A stretch of DNA of 64,000 nucleotides from Patellaria atrata CBS 101060 (lineage: Eukaryota > Ascomycota > Dothideomycetes > Patellariales > Patellariaceae): positions 934,567 through 998,566 of the forward strand of contig MU006092.1 of NCBI GenBank assembly GCA_010093705.1. Reading direction: 5' to 3'. Below are positions 36,001 through 46,643 of this stretch, in pieces (the stretch's first letter is position 1; the number at the start of each line of letters is the position of its first letter). The position numbers and the translations under genes are program-made. Under the pieces are notes generated by a model that worked only from the letters and a program-made list of their open reading frames with translations, was not told where the DNA came from and ran no database searches.

Positions 36001-37846
36001 CCAACGGCGGTCCAGCATTTCCACGAATTCATGCGTTAGCAGCAATCCAAATAACAGCTAGCCCAACTCCAGGGGCTCCAGGAATCCGACCTTCCTTGGC
36101 TACTAGTTATCATGAACTGTACTTTAGCAGAACAGCATATGCTGTCTCAACACTTTCTTTCCTTAAGTTTAAGCTTCATGTACATGTAGCAATATACCTT
36201 TCAGCTTCCATCTGAGATTGAGCCTTGACATCCGGCACCTCTACGTCCCACCAAGCATCGAGTCCCATGAGCCTATAATTTCTCGGAGCAGTCAAGTTGC
36301 AGTTTCATTCTTCAATTCAAAGCTTTACTGTATGGTCTATCAATGTTTTGAAAGCATCGGCAGATCAAGAGGCTGTAAAGATAGATACCCAGTACCGTCA
36401 GTCCTCCCAAACACTGATGGCAAGAGGCGCAAGGATTCGGGCACATCGCCGTCGGATTGATCGCTGAAATTACTGTAATCACAAGAACCCCAGCGCGATC
36501 AAGGGATGTAGAGGTAGGTCAATTGACAGTGTTCCACAGCCGTACTGAGTACTTCTTTGTACTTTGCTACATCTCTCTTTCATCATCACATCCCTTTGTA
36601 TGCCTTTACTCATCGATCAGAGGCCGTACAGTGTCCTATTATATAGTGAGGATAGCTCTCCTTTGCGTTATTCATCAGCTACTCCTCTTTAGTAAGTACA
36701 TTTCCTTTATTATATTGAAGAATACCTTATGAAGTAAGACGTGTGGCTACGGAAAGGATTATACTACCTACCATATATACAGTAGTAGGATGCTTCACAT
36801 ATCACTGGCCGGATATTCTTTCGGATATAAACTGCTCGCATGAGCACCCTTTTTGGGGTTATTTGAAGTAGTAATTAGTCAAGAATAGAGCTATCCACCC
36901 AACTTCCTATATCATTCGACCGTCATCTCTCAACTTGGCAAAGTTTAGATTTAAAAATCGAACCCCAAGAACCCACTCGTCGGGTTCGCCGCGCTAAGAT
37001 CTACCAAAGGATCAGACCCGGCACGCGGGTTCGCCGCTCGGGTATCAGCTACAATCCCAGGTTAAATAACGTTGCAACATCCCCATGTCTCGCTCCTTTT
37101 GCAGTTGAACTAATACCTGGAATATAGGTAATTGGTTTAGAACTTGCTTTGATCACCTGACTGGAAAGATAGTCAGAAATAATCGGTTTCTCCGAACAGT
37201 CGTCTGTACTACGACCTTCTCAGCGCTTACTATACAGCTGGAGTCACACCACTTTCTCTTTTCCTTAGAAAAGGTAAATGATAGTGATGAAAGGGTCGTC
37301 TTACCCGCTTAAGGTCAGTCTTTGGATCCTCCTGTGAAATGATAACCACTTACGATAATATGATATGAAATAGCCCCAGATCACGCTCCAGAGCTATCAC
37401 ATGGCTGTCAATCCTTCATTTTACGGCCGTACACAGCAGAAACCGAAAACGATTGTGTAGAAGTCGATCTACGGAAAGAATATCTCAAGAATATGTAAAA
37501 TAACAAAAGAGGACGGCATCACGGCGACAAATTTTCATTCACAAACAGATTCAGGCCCGTTCAAGCCCGAAATGAGTCTTACCTCCGTTTTTTCTATCCC
37601 TATCTAGTGTAATAGGCCCTGGGATAGTAATTATTGAAGCGACCTCCATTCTGCGGTCAAAGAGAGTCGTAGGGATGATGTAATGTCACGGTCTTCTCAA
37701 GGGATGAGATAAAGCCTATAAAAGCTACTCAGTGTACTTCATTCATATATCTCTCGACATCTAGTGCATCAAACTCCTATCCATTCCGCCAGAGCAACAT
37801 TGGAACTTACTGAGAATTTCTCACAATAACCTCAAAACTTTTCAAG
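36001..37846. other. Gene-poor stretch upstream of the secreted-protein gene
   Basis: No gene is supported. The frame at 36218-36460 (80 codons, starting at TTG) is protein-like but unmatched and could belong to the decayed gene before it. Two similar GC-rich segments around GGGTTCGCCGC occur near 36980-37040. Confidence 0.45.
37717..37724 (+). promoter_or_regulatory. TATA box of the secreted cysteine-rich protein gene
   Basis: TATAAAAG lies 130 bp upstream of the ATG at 37847. It is followed by a C/A/T-rich leader without ATG, a good core-promoter arrangement. Confidence 0.55.
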
Positions 37847-38418
37847 ATGTACAAGAACCTCTTCTATCTCTCTCTCTTCGCTAGTGCGACCACCGTATCC
37901 GGCTTCGATTTCTTCATCAAGCACGCTCTTCAGACCATTGCTACAGGAAGCCCAACGGGGCCAACCTATATTGATTTCGCTATGGTGCAGGAAGAGTCCG
38001 ATTGTGGACCAACACCTACTTGCGATGCCGTAATTACCTCTTACGATATTCCTCTGTTCATACTAAACCTTTCAGGGCCTCAAAGCATGGAATAATGGTG
38101 ACTTGTGTGATGGCACTCAGGAATACACCTACAATGTTTGTGATCGATCATTCAGCCTCCGCCCGGACGGGGATGCTTGCGCCAAATTCTCAGCTTTTGA
38201 TGACTCAAACGATGCCGACATTCCCCCTGGTGCCACATATGCGCAGTTGTGGGAGGGAGAGAGCCGAGTCGGAACTTGCTAGTAGGTAATTGCCTGACAA
38301 TATTGAATCCTGGTTAACAATACCTAGTGTCGATTATGGAGGTGATGATGATGAGGTCAACACTTGTGGTACAAGCACTGTCAGTAAATCATCTAAGACG
38401 AGGTGCTGGGTCGAGTGA
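37847..38418 (+). CDS. Secreted cysteine-rich protein of unknown function
   Basis: My best model has three exons: 37847-38029, 38076-38281 and 38328-38418 (159 residues). The first intron is 46 bp with a TACTAAAC branch site and TTTCAG acceptor. The second is 46 bp (GTAGGT...CTAG) and avoids a TAG at 38280. A signal peptide (MYKNLFYLSLFASATTVSG) precedes an acidic mature protein with eight cysteines (ESDC, PTC, DLC, NVC, DAC, GTC, NTC, TRC). I do not recognise a family. If the second intron is not removed, the protein ends at GTC (129 residues). A different last exon starting near 38477 is also possible. A good TATA box supports the start. It is an effector-like candidate. Confidence 0.6.
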
Positions 38419-40625
38419 GATATAGCCTGTGTCGGTGTGATATTTCAGATTTCTCTTACACCATTTGGTTTTCCAGGGAAGCGTGAATTATTCATCGACT
38501 ATGATGAGGAGGATGGACAGGAGTCGATCAACGGCGGTTATGTAGCTAGTCATTCGTTAGTTTCTCAGTGAAATCAGCATTCAATGAGTATTATGTTCCC
38601 ATCTACCTCTATTCAAGTCATCCTGTTGGTATACGTACGTAAGACTTATACTACCTCCACAACAACTTAAAAACCGTAGCATCCTTTTCAAGCTATCTGT
38701 ATCCCGACATAGCCGGACAAGGGTATGTGGTTGAAGCAGGATGCGGATAGAGTAAATTGGAAAAAGTAAAGGGGATATGGTGAACTACTTTAAGAATACC
38801 CAATACATCATGAAAAGTCCCCCAGCCCACATACACCATTGTAGTTTCCTGCCTCGCCTGAACGCGTGGGCATTCAGCTCACCGAATCCTTCCAATTTGC
38901 CTGTCACGTCATTCTGAGAGCTCCGAGCTTAAACAGTCAAATCCAAAATCCCATAGATACAAAGCATGCTCCGCAGAGGTCAGTGATGGTCCGTAGTTTT
39001 TGATGGTAGTGTTAGTATGACCGAGACACTAGTCCAACTACCAAGTATCTGATTGGATTATCCTATTGAGATTGCAGGTCAGCGTTTGGAAGATCGTGTT
39101 TCGCTACGTTAATAGGCACGTTTTGATCTGTACCCAGAATTGGTTCTTAGACTCCATGTTTATGTTTTAGGTTATATCACACTTAGATCACGATGAGCAA
39201 GCTAGGGCTGCAGTGCGGCCTTATTGTGATAGCAGTACAGTATGCTGTTTGTGCCTCTACACAATCTGCATGTTTCTCCGTCTCTCACCGGGTGAAGCTC
39301 GACTCTTCGTGATCACTGATCAGAGCTGTCAGCCGGTGAGTTGAGGACGCCGGGTTTGTATTGAAACTGTGTTCCCGCTGGATCCCGGTAACACGCTTTC
39401 AAGCGCTTGAAATAGAGGCCTAAATATATAGCGAATTACTTATTTTCAGTATTCCTCTCCAGGAGCGTTCGAGCTCTAGTAATGGTCTGCGAATGAGTTG
39501 AGAGACGGCCAGTGTTTAGAGATGAACGCAGATACCTCGATTAATCTAGTATTACTGATTAAGAAGACGGTTCAAGATATTAAGAAGTCGAGATGTCAAG
39601 GTTATACAGTAAGAAATGCTAGCACTTAGGCTCAGGTTGAGAAATTACGTGTTCGAAATAGTTGTAAAATTGTTCGTCCTCGGCTACACGGAGATATCTA
39701 GTAGGGGACAAGGGCGACCTAATGTATGTCATCTCTGGTGGTAGATAGCTAGTGAACTGTGGGAATGTAAGGAGAAGAGACGGAGATTTTCGCCAGATTA
39801 TTGTTCGACTGTTCTCTGCTACCCAGATGACTCGTTGCACCCACAGCAATTGTAAGCAGATGTTTTTCCAGTGTGGTGTAGCTTTTAGATATACAGTACT
39901 CGTGGATTTACTGTACTTGGTGTGCAGACGTAGATGCTCAATATTTATTTATCTATTTTTTATTTTATTTTATTTTTTTTTTAAAAAAAAAGCTTTCTCA
40001 GTGTTGAGAGGAAAGGAATCTACTGGTCTACAAAGTACTGCTCTCATCACTAATCAATCCAGAAGATCTATTGACTTTTGACCATGTTGCAAAATTCTCC
40101 ACCCACAGTTCTGCCCCCACATTCTTGTCCATGCTGACTCCATAGTTCATATGGCATATCTTTCGTTCCTTAGTCTTATTCGGCCGTACCCCTATATCCT
40201 AATACTGTTACTTCGGGTCCAAATCATTCTTTTTCGCATCCTCTTCCTATTGGGGGACGTATTCGCTCATGATCCTAGAGCCCTCGGTAAAGAGTATTTC
40301 TCATATGTCGGCTTCATAGACGAAGGAATAGAAGGAGCTGCGGCTGAGAGACTGCATCATTGTTCCGGAACTTCCGGTGCCGAGTATTCAAAAGTATGCT
40401 TTGTTCCTGATATCTGTAGGAGGAGCGGCAGGGCTATAGTTCTGGGATGTTCGTACTGTGTACCGTGTGTCGTTGTCTTTACTGAGATGAGAATACCTTT
40501 GTACGGTTGTACCTTACGGACGTAAGGTATGTTGCTCGATTGGTTTAAGGCTTGGCCCTAGCTCGCTCTATTCATAGAACTACGCCACCATACAGTACCT
40601 TATTTAGTCAAATAGCTTCCGTACC
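38419..40625. other. 2.2-kb gene-poor region left of the transposon
   Basis: This region is AT-rich and contains a T-rich then A-rich tract at 39951-39991. No gene is supported. The frames at 39752-40081 and 40151-40525 are probably chance: one runs through the homopolymer and the other has no known match. Confidence 0.5.
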
Positions 40626-40668
40626 TAGACGTAGGTTCGGGCTCGTGCACGATTCGGCTGTTGCACGG
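40626..40668 (+). repeat. Left terminal inverted repeat
   Basis: All 43 bases are the exact reverse complement of 42712-42754. The match extends one more base outward (C/G), so the target could also be read as CTAG. Confidence 0.95.
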
Positions 40669-40718
40669 CATCCCCACAAACCTATACTGTTACTTTAAAG
40701 TTGAATATCTCCACCAAT

Positions 40719-42536
40719 ATGGCTCCAATTGACGAGGCGCTTGCTGCGTTACGTATCTCAGATACCCCAAATATCACTGAGACTGCTGAAAAGTTTGGTG
40801 TTAATCGTTCCACGCTGTCAAGGCGCTATAGGAATAAAACTCAAGCTAGGGAAGTTGCATACGATAATCAAAGAAATTTAGATTAGATTTAAAGCGACCT
40901 TCTTGTAAAATACGTAAATGATATCTCTATTCGTGGTTTAGCACCTACTCCATCAATGGTACGGATATACGCAGGCGAAATCACAGGCAAGCTACCGTCA
41001 GTTTCATGGCCAAGCCGCTGGATCAACGACAATTTAGGTGTTTTGAAATCAGCATATCTAGCACCTATTGATGTTGTACGCAAATCTTCTGAATCTCCAA
41101 TCACCTGGAGTATCTTCTACAACATTCTGAACGCAAAGATACAGCAGTATAATATTAAGTCACATAATATTTATAATATGGATGAGAAGGGGTTCCAGAT
41201 AGGTATTTTAGGTAAAGAGAGGAGATATTTCTCAAAAGCTGCGTGGGAATCTGGGAGACTCAAGCACGTTATTCAAGACGGTAGTACGGCCTGGATAACA
41301 CTCGTTGCTACTATCTGTGCTGATGGAACTTACCTTCCACCTGCTCTAATATACGAAGCTATATCTAGAGATATTCAAGACGTATGGTTACAAGATTATA
41401 AGCCAAAGGAGTACAACGTCTCTTTTGCTTCTTCCCCGACCGGTTGGACGAATAATCACCTTGGAATGGAGTGGTTAATCAACGTTTTTGAACCTCAGAC
41501 GAAAGCAAAGGCTAGACAGGCTCGTGATTGGAGGTTACTGTTGGTTGATGGCTACGGATCACACCTAACGCTTCCCTTTGTTGACTATTGTATCAAACAT
41601 CGGATTATACTTGCAAACTTTCCCCCTCATAGTACCCATAAGCTCCAACCTCTTGACGTATCTCTCTTCTCACCACTATCCACGTACTATAGGCAAGAGC
41701 TAGATAAGCTGAAGAGTCATAGTGAGGGTAGATATACTGTTATAAAGAAAGATTTTATACGTCTATTCCTCCCCGCCTTTGAAAAAGCCTTTGTTCCAAA
41801 GAATATCCTAAGTGGATTTGCAAAAACAGGTATACAACCATTCAATCCAACGGCTATACTCAAGATATTTGAAGAGGTGGATGTTCCAGCTGGTCCAGTT
41901 GATCAAGAATTATCATCAGACGAACCAGAGATAAGTACAAGTGATTGGAGGACTATAAAGAGGAGGTTAAAGGAGGAATTTGGCCCTACCCCTGACTTAA
42001 AAACTCAAAAACTGAGCGACACCTTATTACTCGCTATCAACGAGAACCAGTTACTTAAACATCGTATAAAGGGGCTAGAAGAGACTTTAGATCTTGAAAA
42101 ACAAAAACGTAAGCGTGGTAAACCTATCTTTAAAACTGCTGGCATGAAACTAAATTCAAAATCAACTTTTTGGACACCTGCTAAAGTTAGCCGTGCTCTA
42201 GCAACAATTGAAGAACAAGACGCAATACGTAGACAAGAAGCTGCCTCAAAAGCTGAAGATAAGGTAAGAAAAGAGGTTACTAAGGCAGAGAAACAGAAAG
42301 AACTGGATGAAAGGCGGCGTTTACGAGCCCAAGACAAGGCAGATAGGCAGGCTAAAGCTGCAGCAGAAAGCGGGGTTAGAAAAGAGAACGCTTTAGCGCG
42401 TTTAGCTAAACAGCAGCTTAATACTGAGATCAAGGCTTCAAGAGTACGAAAACGAGCACCTATTAGAGCAATTACAACTACTCAAAAGCCTCAAGTTGTT
42501 GCTATTGATGCCCCTCAAGAGGGGGGGGGTTGGTGA
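40719..42536 (+). pseudogene. Pogo-type DDE transposase with two in-frame stops
   Basis: The frame from the ATG at 40719 to TGA at 42536 is a single reading phase interrupted by TAG at 40884 and TAA at 40890. The N-terminal 55 residues form a psq-type helix-turn-helix (TETAEKFGVNRSTLSRRYRN). After the stops come the CENP-B/Tc5-like segment (DISIRGLAPTPSMVRIYAGE), then the DDE_1 domain with its three acids in NMDEKGFQIG, LLVDGYGSHLT and THKLQPLDVSLFSPL. A Lys/Arg/Glu/Ala-rich coiled-coil-like tail follows. Residue spacing across the stops matches the family, so these are nonsense substitutions, not frameshifts; both are what C-to-T changes at CAG and CAA would give. No canonical intron removes them. 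As it stands, only a 55-residue DNA-binding peptide would be made. Confidence 0.88.
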
Positions 42537-42711
42537 GGCCTCAACACGGCCTCAGCGCTCACGGCGGCCTCCACAACGTTTTGAGATATCTGAAAATTAG
42601 TTAGATAGGTTCAGCAGCATCAAGTTACTACACCATCTAAATCTCCAGCAGCTAGCACGTATATTGAGATAATAGCATTAAAAGATAGATGGGGTCAAAT
42701 TGCCTAGACGT

Positions 42712-42754
42712 CCGTGCAACAGCCGAATCGTGCACGAGCCCGAACCTACGTCTA
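42712..42754 (-). repeat. Right terminal inverted repeat
   Basis: Exact reverse complement of 40626-40668. It begins 175 bp after the transposase stop codon. Confidence 0.95.
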
Positions 42755-42845
42755 GCTCATCTATTTTCTACGTAGCTGACCTCACTTTATCTTAATTTTA
42801 TTTTATCTGTACCGCAGGTATTCTTGTGATGTTGCTCCGTAGTAC

Positions 42846-43829
42846 ATGCTTATACCAATAATCAGGAAAATGGTATACATAGAATCTCAAAGCTACGGTG
42901 TCAACACATACCACGCATACCTCCTCTGTCCTCTTGACGAACATGTCCTTGATCAGGTTCGTGCGGACTGGCGACTTGGAGCAGTCGATCGTCCGAACGA
43001 TGAGCGATACACTTCGCCTTCTTCCAAGCTAGTCATTCATGATCGCCCAGAATTTTACGGCAAGTCTCCACAGGAAATTCGGACGCAGCTAGAAGTTGAA
43101 GCGCTTTTCGAGAAAATGAAAGAGGACTGTTGTCCCACGAGCTTTCCAACAGACTCATTTGTACTTCTTGATGAAGACACGGGGCCCACAGAAAGTATTT
43201 GGTATATTGGCAGCTGGCTTGATGAGGATGAGTTGGAGGGTGGACCAGATTACTTCTGGGATGGAGTGGTGAGAGAAGGAGAAGAGAGGGTGCTATGGAG
43301 GCTTAGAGCTAAAACCTGGGAGTACGTACTAATTGATAAACTATCGCGTTTCTTTCCATAATCCGGTCGTTTTGTGTGATACCCTAAGTTTGACCAAAAC
43401 TCATCAAACTACTACAGGCTCCCATTGATTATCATAAACTACGAAATTAGTAATATGGCTATCCAGGAGGACATTTTAAATGCGAGTCCCAATGTCTTCC
43501 GCGAGGATCGCAAATACGATCAGAAGGCCCCTCAGAATCCTGTTGAAATAACGGGACGTAAGCATTTTGAACGAGAGCGGCCTCGCATTTCCCCTACTGT
43601 TATTGCAGAAGCAGGAGAGTGGGAAGAAACTGATTCGGAGGAGGTGAGAACAAGATTCTACATTTCTTCTACCTCCAGGGCTGTGAGATTAAAAAGAGAC
43701 CTTTCGGCGAAGCTGGGCCTGCAGGAAGGATGGGTAAGTGCCGAAAACGGACGTCAGGAAGGTCTACCAGAGGGTGCAATCAGATTTCATGCTCCGTTGG
43801 ATCTGGAGGCTAAACCTATTAAATGGTGA
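42846..43829 (+). CDS. Hypothetical protein, two exons
   Basis: Exons 42846-43321 and 43418-43829 join in phase over a 96-bp intron (GTACGTACTAAT donor region, CTACAG acceptor) to give 295 residues. Without splicing, the first part would end at 43361. The first half has a soluble, acidic composition (LLCPLDEHVLDQVRADWRLG, WYIGSWLDEDELEGGPDYFW). The second half is charged and ends with HAPLDLEAKPIKW. I do not recognise a family, and no signal peptide or membrane segment is visible. An in-frame ATG at 42870 (MVYIESQSYG) may be the true start. The gene begins 92 bp after the transposon end, so the element sits in its promoter region. Confidence 0.6.
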
Positions 43830-44006
43830 TGATGTGTTAGAGACTAGAGTACGGCTCAAGCCTGACGATATGCTCTTCTGAATGTTCTTCCCTCGTAAGT
43901 GAATCACGTTGGCCAAAATCAGTAGACGATATGAGCATTTTAGAGATGATCCCAATACACCATGTTTCAGCGTTTCTATCAATCGGAACATAATGTGTTA
44001 CTAATG

Positions 44007-44935
44007 CTATATCTCAAAAAGGAGCGGTGGGTCCCCCCTTTCCCTTCCCCATCGATTAGTCGCATCCAAGATCTCCTTACACCCCTTCAGTGCCCAACTC
44101 CATTTTTGCCAAAACCCTTCGGATACTTCCCATCCGTTAGCATGCCAGGGTTCCGACCACAAGATTATACCGCGCTGTTCGATTTCGGAGACTGGAAATC
44201 CATCGAAAAGTCCTCCAATTGTGTCAGACCAGAGTTGGGATTCATCAAACATCCCAAGGGAACGGAGGAGGTTGTCGCGGAAAACCGGGTCTGGAATGAT
44301 ATCAAACCAAGATTCATGAGGAATGGTGCGCTGGAGAGTGGTTGGGTGGAGGGATGGAGGAAGACATTTTACAGATGATGGATCGAGGCTTGGGAGAACG
44401 TGAAGCGCAGCTGAGGAGCATGCGTCATTAGAGGGAGTAACGGTAGGCTCAAGGCGGCAAAGGAGTTCACGGTTGAACAGAGAACCACGGAGAGCATTGA
44501 ATTGTAGTAAAGTGATCAGATGGTCTGAGGAAAGAGGAAAGATGATCCTGTTGAACCTAGTCTGGTTTGGGTCTACAAGGAGGAACGGTTCCCCGGTTCT
44601 GCTGAAGTTATGGACCGCAGAAGCTGGAAAATGAACGACCGCCTGTCGGTCTTCGACCTAGCACGGTATCCCAATGTCGGTCATAGATGGAGAGTCGGCC
44701 GCTTGACGGGTTTGTGACTCCAAAGCTTTACGGCGCCCTGTAGTATACTTAGCTAATGTCCGAGCATCCTAATTCAGGTAAACTTACGGTACGCTCTTAT
44801 ATTAAGTCTATTCTGTCTCTTTCTCCGCAATGCAGCATCCGTAATGCCCGTCCAATTATCTTCCTTGTCAACAGCCTCGGCCAACTGGGGCATCTCGCGA
44901 AGCTGTATGTGAGATTCCGTATGATGTTTAGACAT
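44007..44935 (-). pseudogene. bZIP-DUF3425 transcription factor, probably broken by an in-frame TAG
   Basis: Exon 1 (44935-44788, ATG at 44935) and exon 2 (44737-44007) join over a 50-bp intron (GTAAGT...CTACAG) in one frame. The junction creates a textbook basic region, RRKRQNRLNIRAYRRRKALE. The rest of the frame is a DUF3425 domain: EPFLLVDPNQTRFNRIIFPL, SSDHLITLLQFNALRG, PHESWFDIIPDPVFRDNLLR, and IILWSEPWHANGWEVSEGFW with KGCKEILDATNRW. Full length would be 293 codons, but codon 76 is TAG (44660-44658). A 57-bp intron with a poor donor (GTCAAG, 44707-44651) could bypass it, so a functional gene is not excluded. Such proteins are nuclear regulators. It is divergent from the SDR gene, a common regulator/enzyme arrangement. 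Confidence 0.8.
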
Positions 44936-45431
44936 TGTCGTAGAGAGTCTACATCGAAATAGGCAGGCAGTTAGGTCGTTTGCTATTAGATGTAGTCTGC
45001 TTACACTACTCAGATTATAACTGCGCTGAGAATATGTAGGGATTGTCTCACTATTCGCTTTTTAGTCAGAGATGTATAATTGACCAAATAAACCAAATAC
45101 TATATTGCACAGATGATTGGTTAACTAATGTCTTTAGCTCCATGCAGCTGGCTTACAAGTACGCTTAACCGAATCAGGAGCTCAACTTGCAATTATCTCC
45201 CGCCGCCTCAAGCACCAGTGTTGTTCAGTTCAGAAGTGGTGTTTTGTCGGCAAGGTATACTAGGAAATAAGTGCAGTCGTACTACTGATTAATGATCCGG
45301 TTTGAATGTCCGTTGACGATTTCCTCGGTTCTGAGGCTGGTGGAGGCTATTATAAAAAGGTGTGAGCCTTTCCAATTGCAACAATCATCATTTTCTTCAT
45401 CGAAAGCATATAGGTACGCTATTCTGTTCCG
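44936..45431. promoter_or_regulatory. Shared divergent promoter region (bZIP / SDR)
   Basis: These 496 bp separate the bZIP start (minus) from the SDR start (plus). A TATA element, TATAAAAA, lies at 45351-45358, about 75 bp upstream of the SDR ATG. No other gene is visible. Confidence 0.55.
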
Positions 45432-46643
45432 ATGGCTGTGGGTAAAGTGACTTTTCACCCGGATTCTCTCCCTAATCTCACGGGTGGAGTGTACATTGTC
45501 ACCGGTGGAAATTCTGGAATGTTCGTTTCAGCCTCTGTTCTCAGTACCACTATCTGGACTTACTGGATTGTAGCGGATATAACACCGTCGCTCGTCTAGC
45601 ACAGCATGGCGCCCATGTATATATGTGCGCCCGCTCTCCTATCAAAGGAAATGCGTCAATTAACACCATCAAATCGCTATATCCGGAAGCACATATAACA
45701 TTACTTCAGATGGACCACTTGTCGCTCTCCACCGTTGTGTCCGCAGCGAAGTTTGTTCTTTCTAAAGAGACAGCAATTCACGGGTTGATAAACAACGCTG
45801 GAATTATGGCAACACCATTCGAGATGACCAAGGACGGGTATGAAGCGCAATGGCAAACAAATTACCTTGCACACTGGGTCTTCACTTCTCACCTCTTGCC
45901 GCTTCTTCTCACAACCTCTAGGCGGATGCCACCAAGTAGTGTGAGAATTGTGAACTTGTCATCATCAGGTCATTATTCAGCACCAAAGGAGGGAATACAT
46001 TTCGCGGATACGTCCCTACCGAACGATAGTGTTATGACTCGCTACGGGCAATCCAAGCTTGCAAATGTCCTTCATACTAAGACTCTTAACAGATTATTGA
46101 TTGAATACACACTGGTATGAGCTGAGATAGTAGATAGGAGGGTGTAAAGTGTTTCGTTGATTGTCAACTATCATGTGGGTGGCATTGCCATCTTAAAGCA
46201 TTGCCTGTTCAGCCATCTCAATTGCCATGGCCTCCAGCAGTTTCAGATATCCAGCCACCTTGCGTGACCCTCAATTCCAACAATTATACGGTCCAGGCTC
46301 ACGTAACTCCCAGGAGGGCAATGGGAAGGTTTGGACCGCAGCTGTACACCCGGGTCTGGTTGACAGCCAGCTGGGAGCACGAGCTGAGATCCCGTGCTGG
46401 ATGAGAATGATATTCGCACCTTACATGGCGCTCGGTGGAAGCATGGATGGAGATAAAGGATCATGGACGAGTGTCTTCTGCGCAGCCAGTCCATATATGT
46501 CCAAAGAACAGAGTGGTGCTTATTTCCAGAGAATAGCAGATCCAGGAGGATGGCAGAGTGGAAAGGCTAGAGATATGGAGCTTGCTACGAGGCTAGAAGA
46601 GTGGACAAGTGATAAGATGGAAAGAGAAGGGTGGATGATGTAA
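45432..46643 (+). CDS. Short-chain dehydrogenase/reductase, junction between exons 2 and 3 uncertain
   Basis: Exon 1 (45432-45520) and exon 2 (45574 to about 46114) join over a 53-bp intron with a weak GTTCGT donor and rebuild YIVTGGNSGIGYNTVARL, the NAD(P)-binding Gly motif. NNAGIM and the active-site YGQSK follow. The last part (to TAA at 46643) has GPGSRNSQEGNGKVWTAAVH and PGLVDSQLG in a different phase. The obvious donor (GTATGA, 46115) is phase 0, while all acceptors just before the conserved QFQQLYGPGS block are out of phase. The first in-phase acceptor (ending 46313) deletes that block. The gene is therefore either mis-spliced in my model or slightly damaged. Homologues are WW-domain-oxidoreductase-like/retinol-dehydrogenase-like SDRs; the substrate is unknown. 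Confidence 0.75.

Larger units (their letters stand above)
40626..42754 (+). mobile_element. Pogo/Tigger-like DNA transposon (Tc1-mariner superfamily)
   Basis: The element is 2,129 bp including terminal TA. Its ends are 43-bp perfect inverted repeats (40626-40668 and 42712-42754) that read inward TAGACGTAGGTTCGGGCTCG and on. The outermost TA on each side fits the TA target duplication of this superfamily. One transposase frame fills the middle on the plus strand. Perfect ends imply recent insertion or selection, although the transposase has two in-frame stops. It sits 92 bp before the start of the next gene. Confidence 0.93.

Noticed and set aside
40151-40525. 124-codon open frame left of the transposon
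   Set aside because: Starts with ATG and has a hydrophobic first third, but I find no family, intron structure or promoter to support it.
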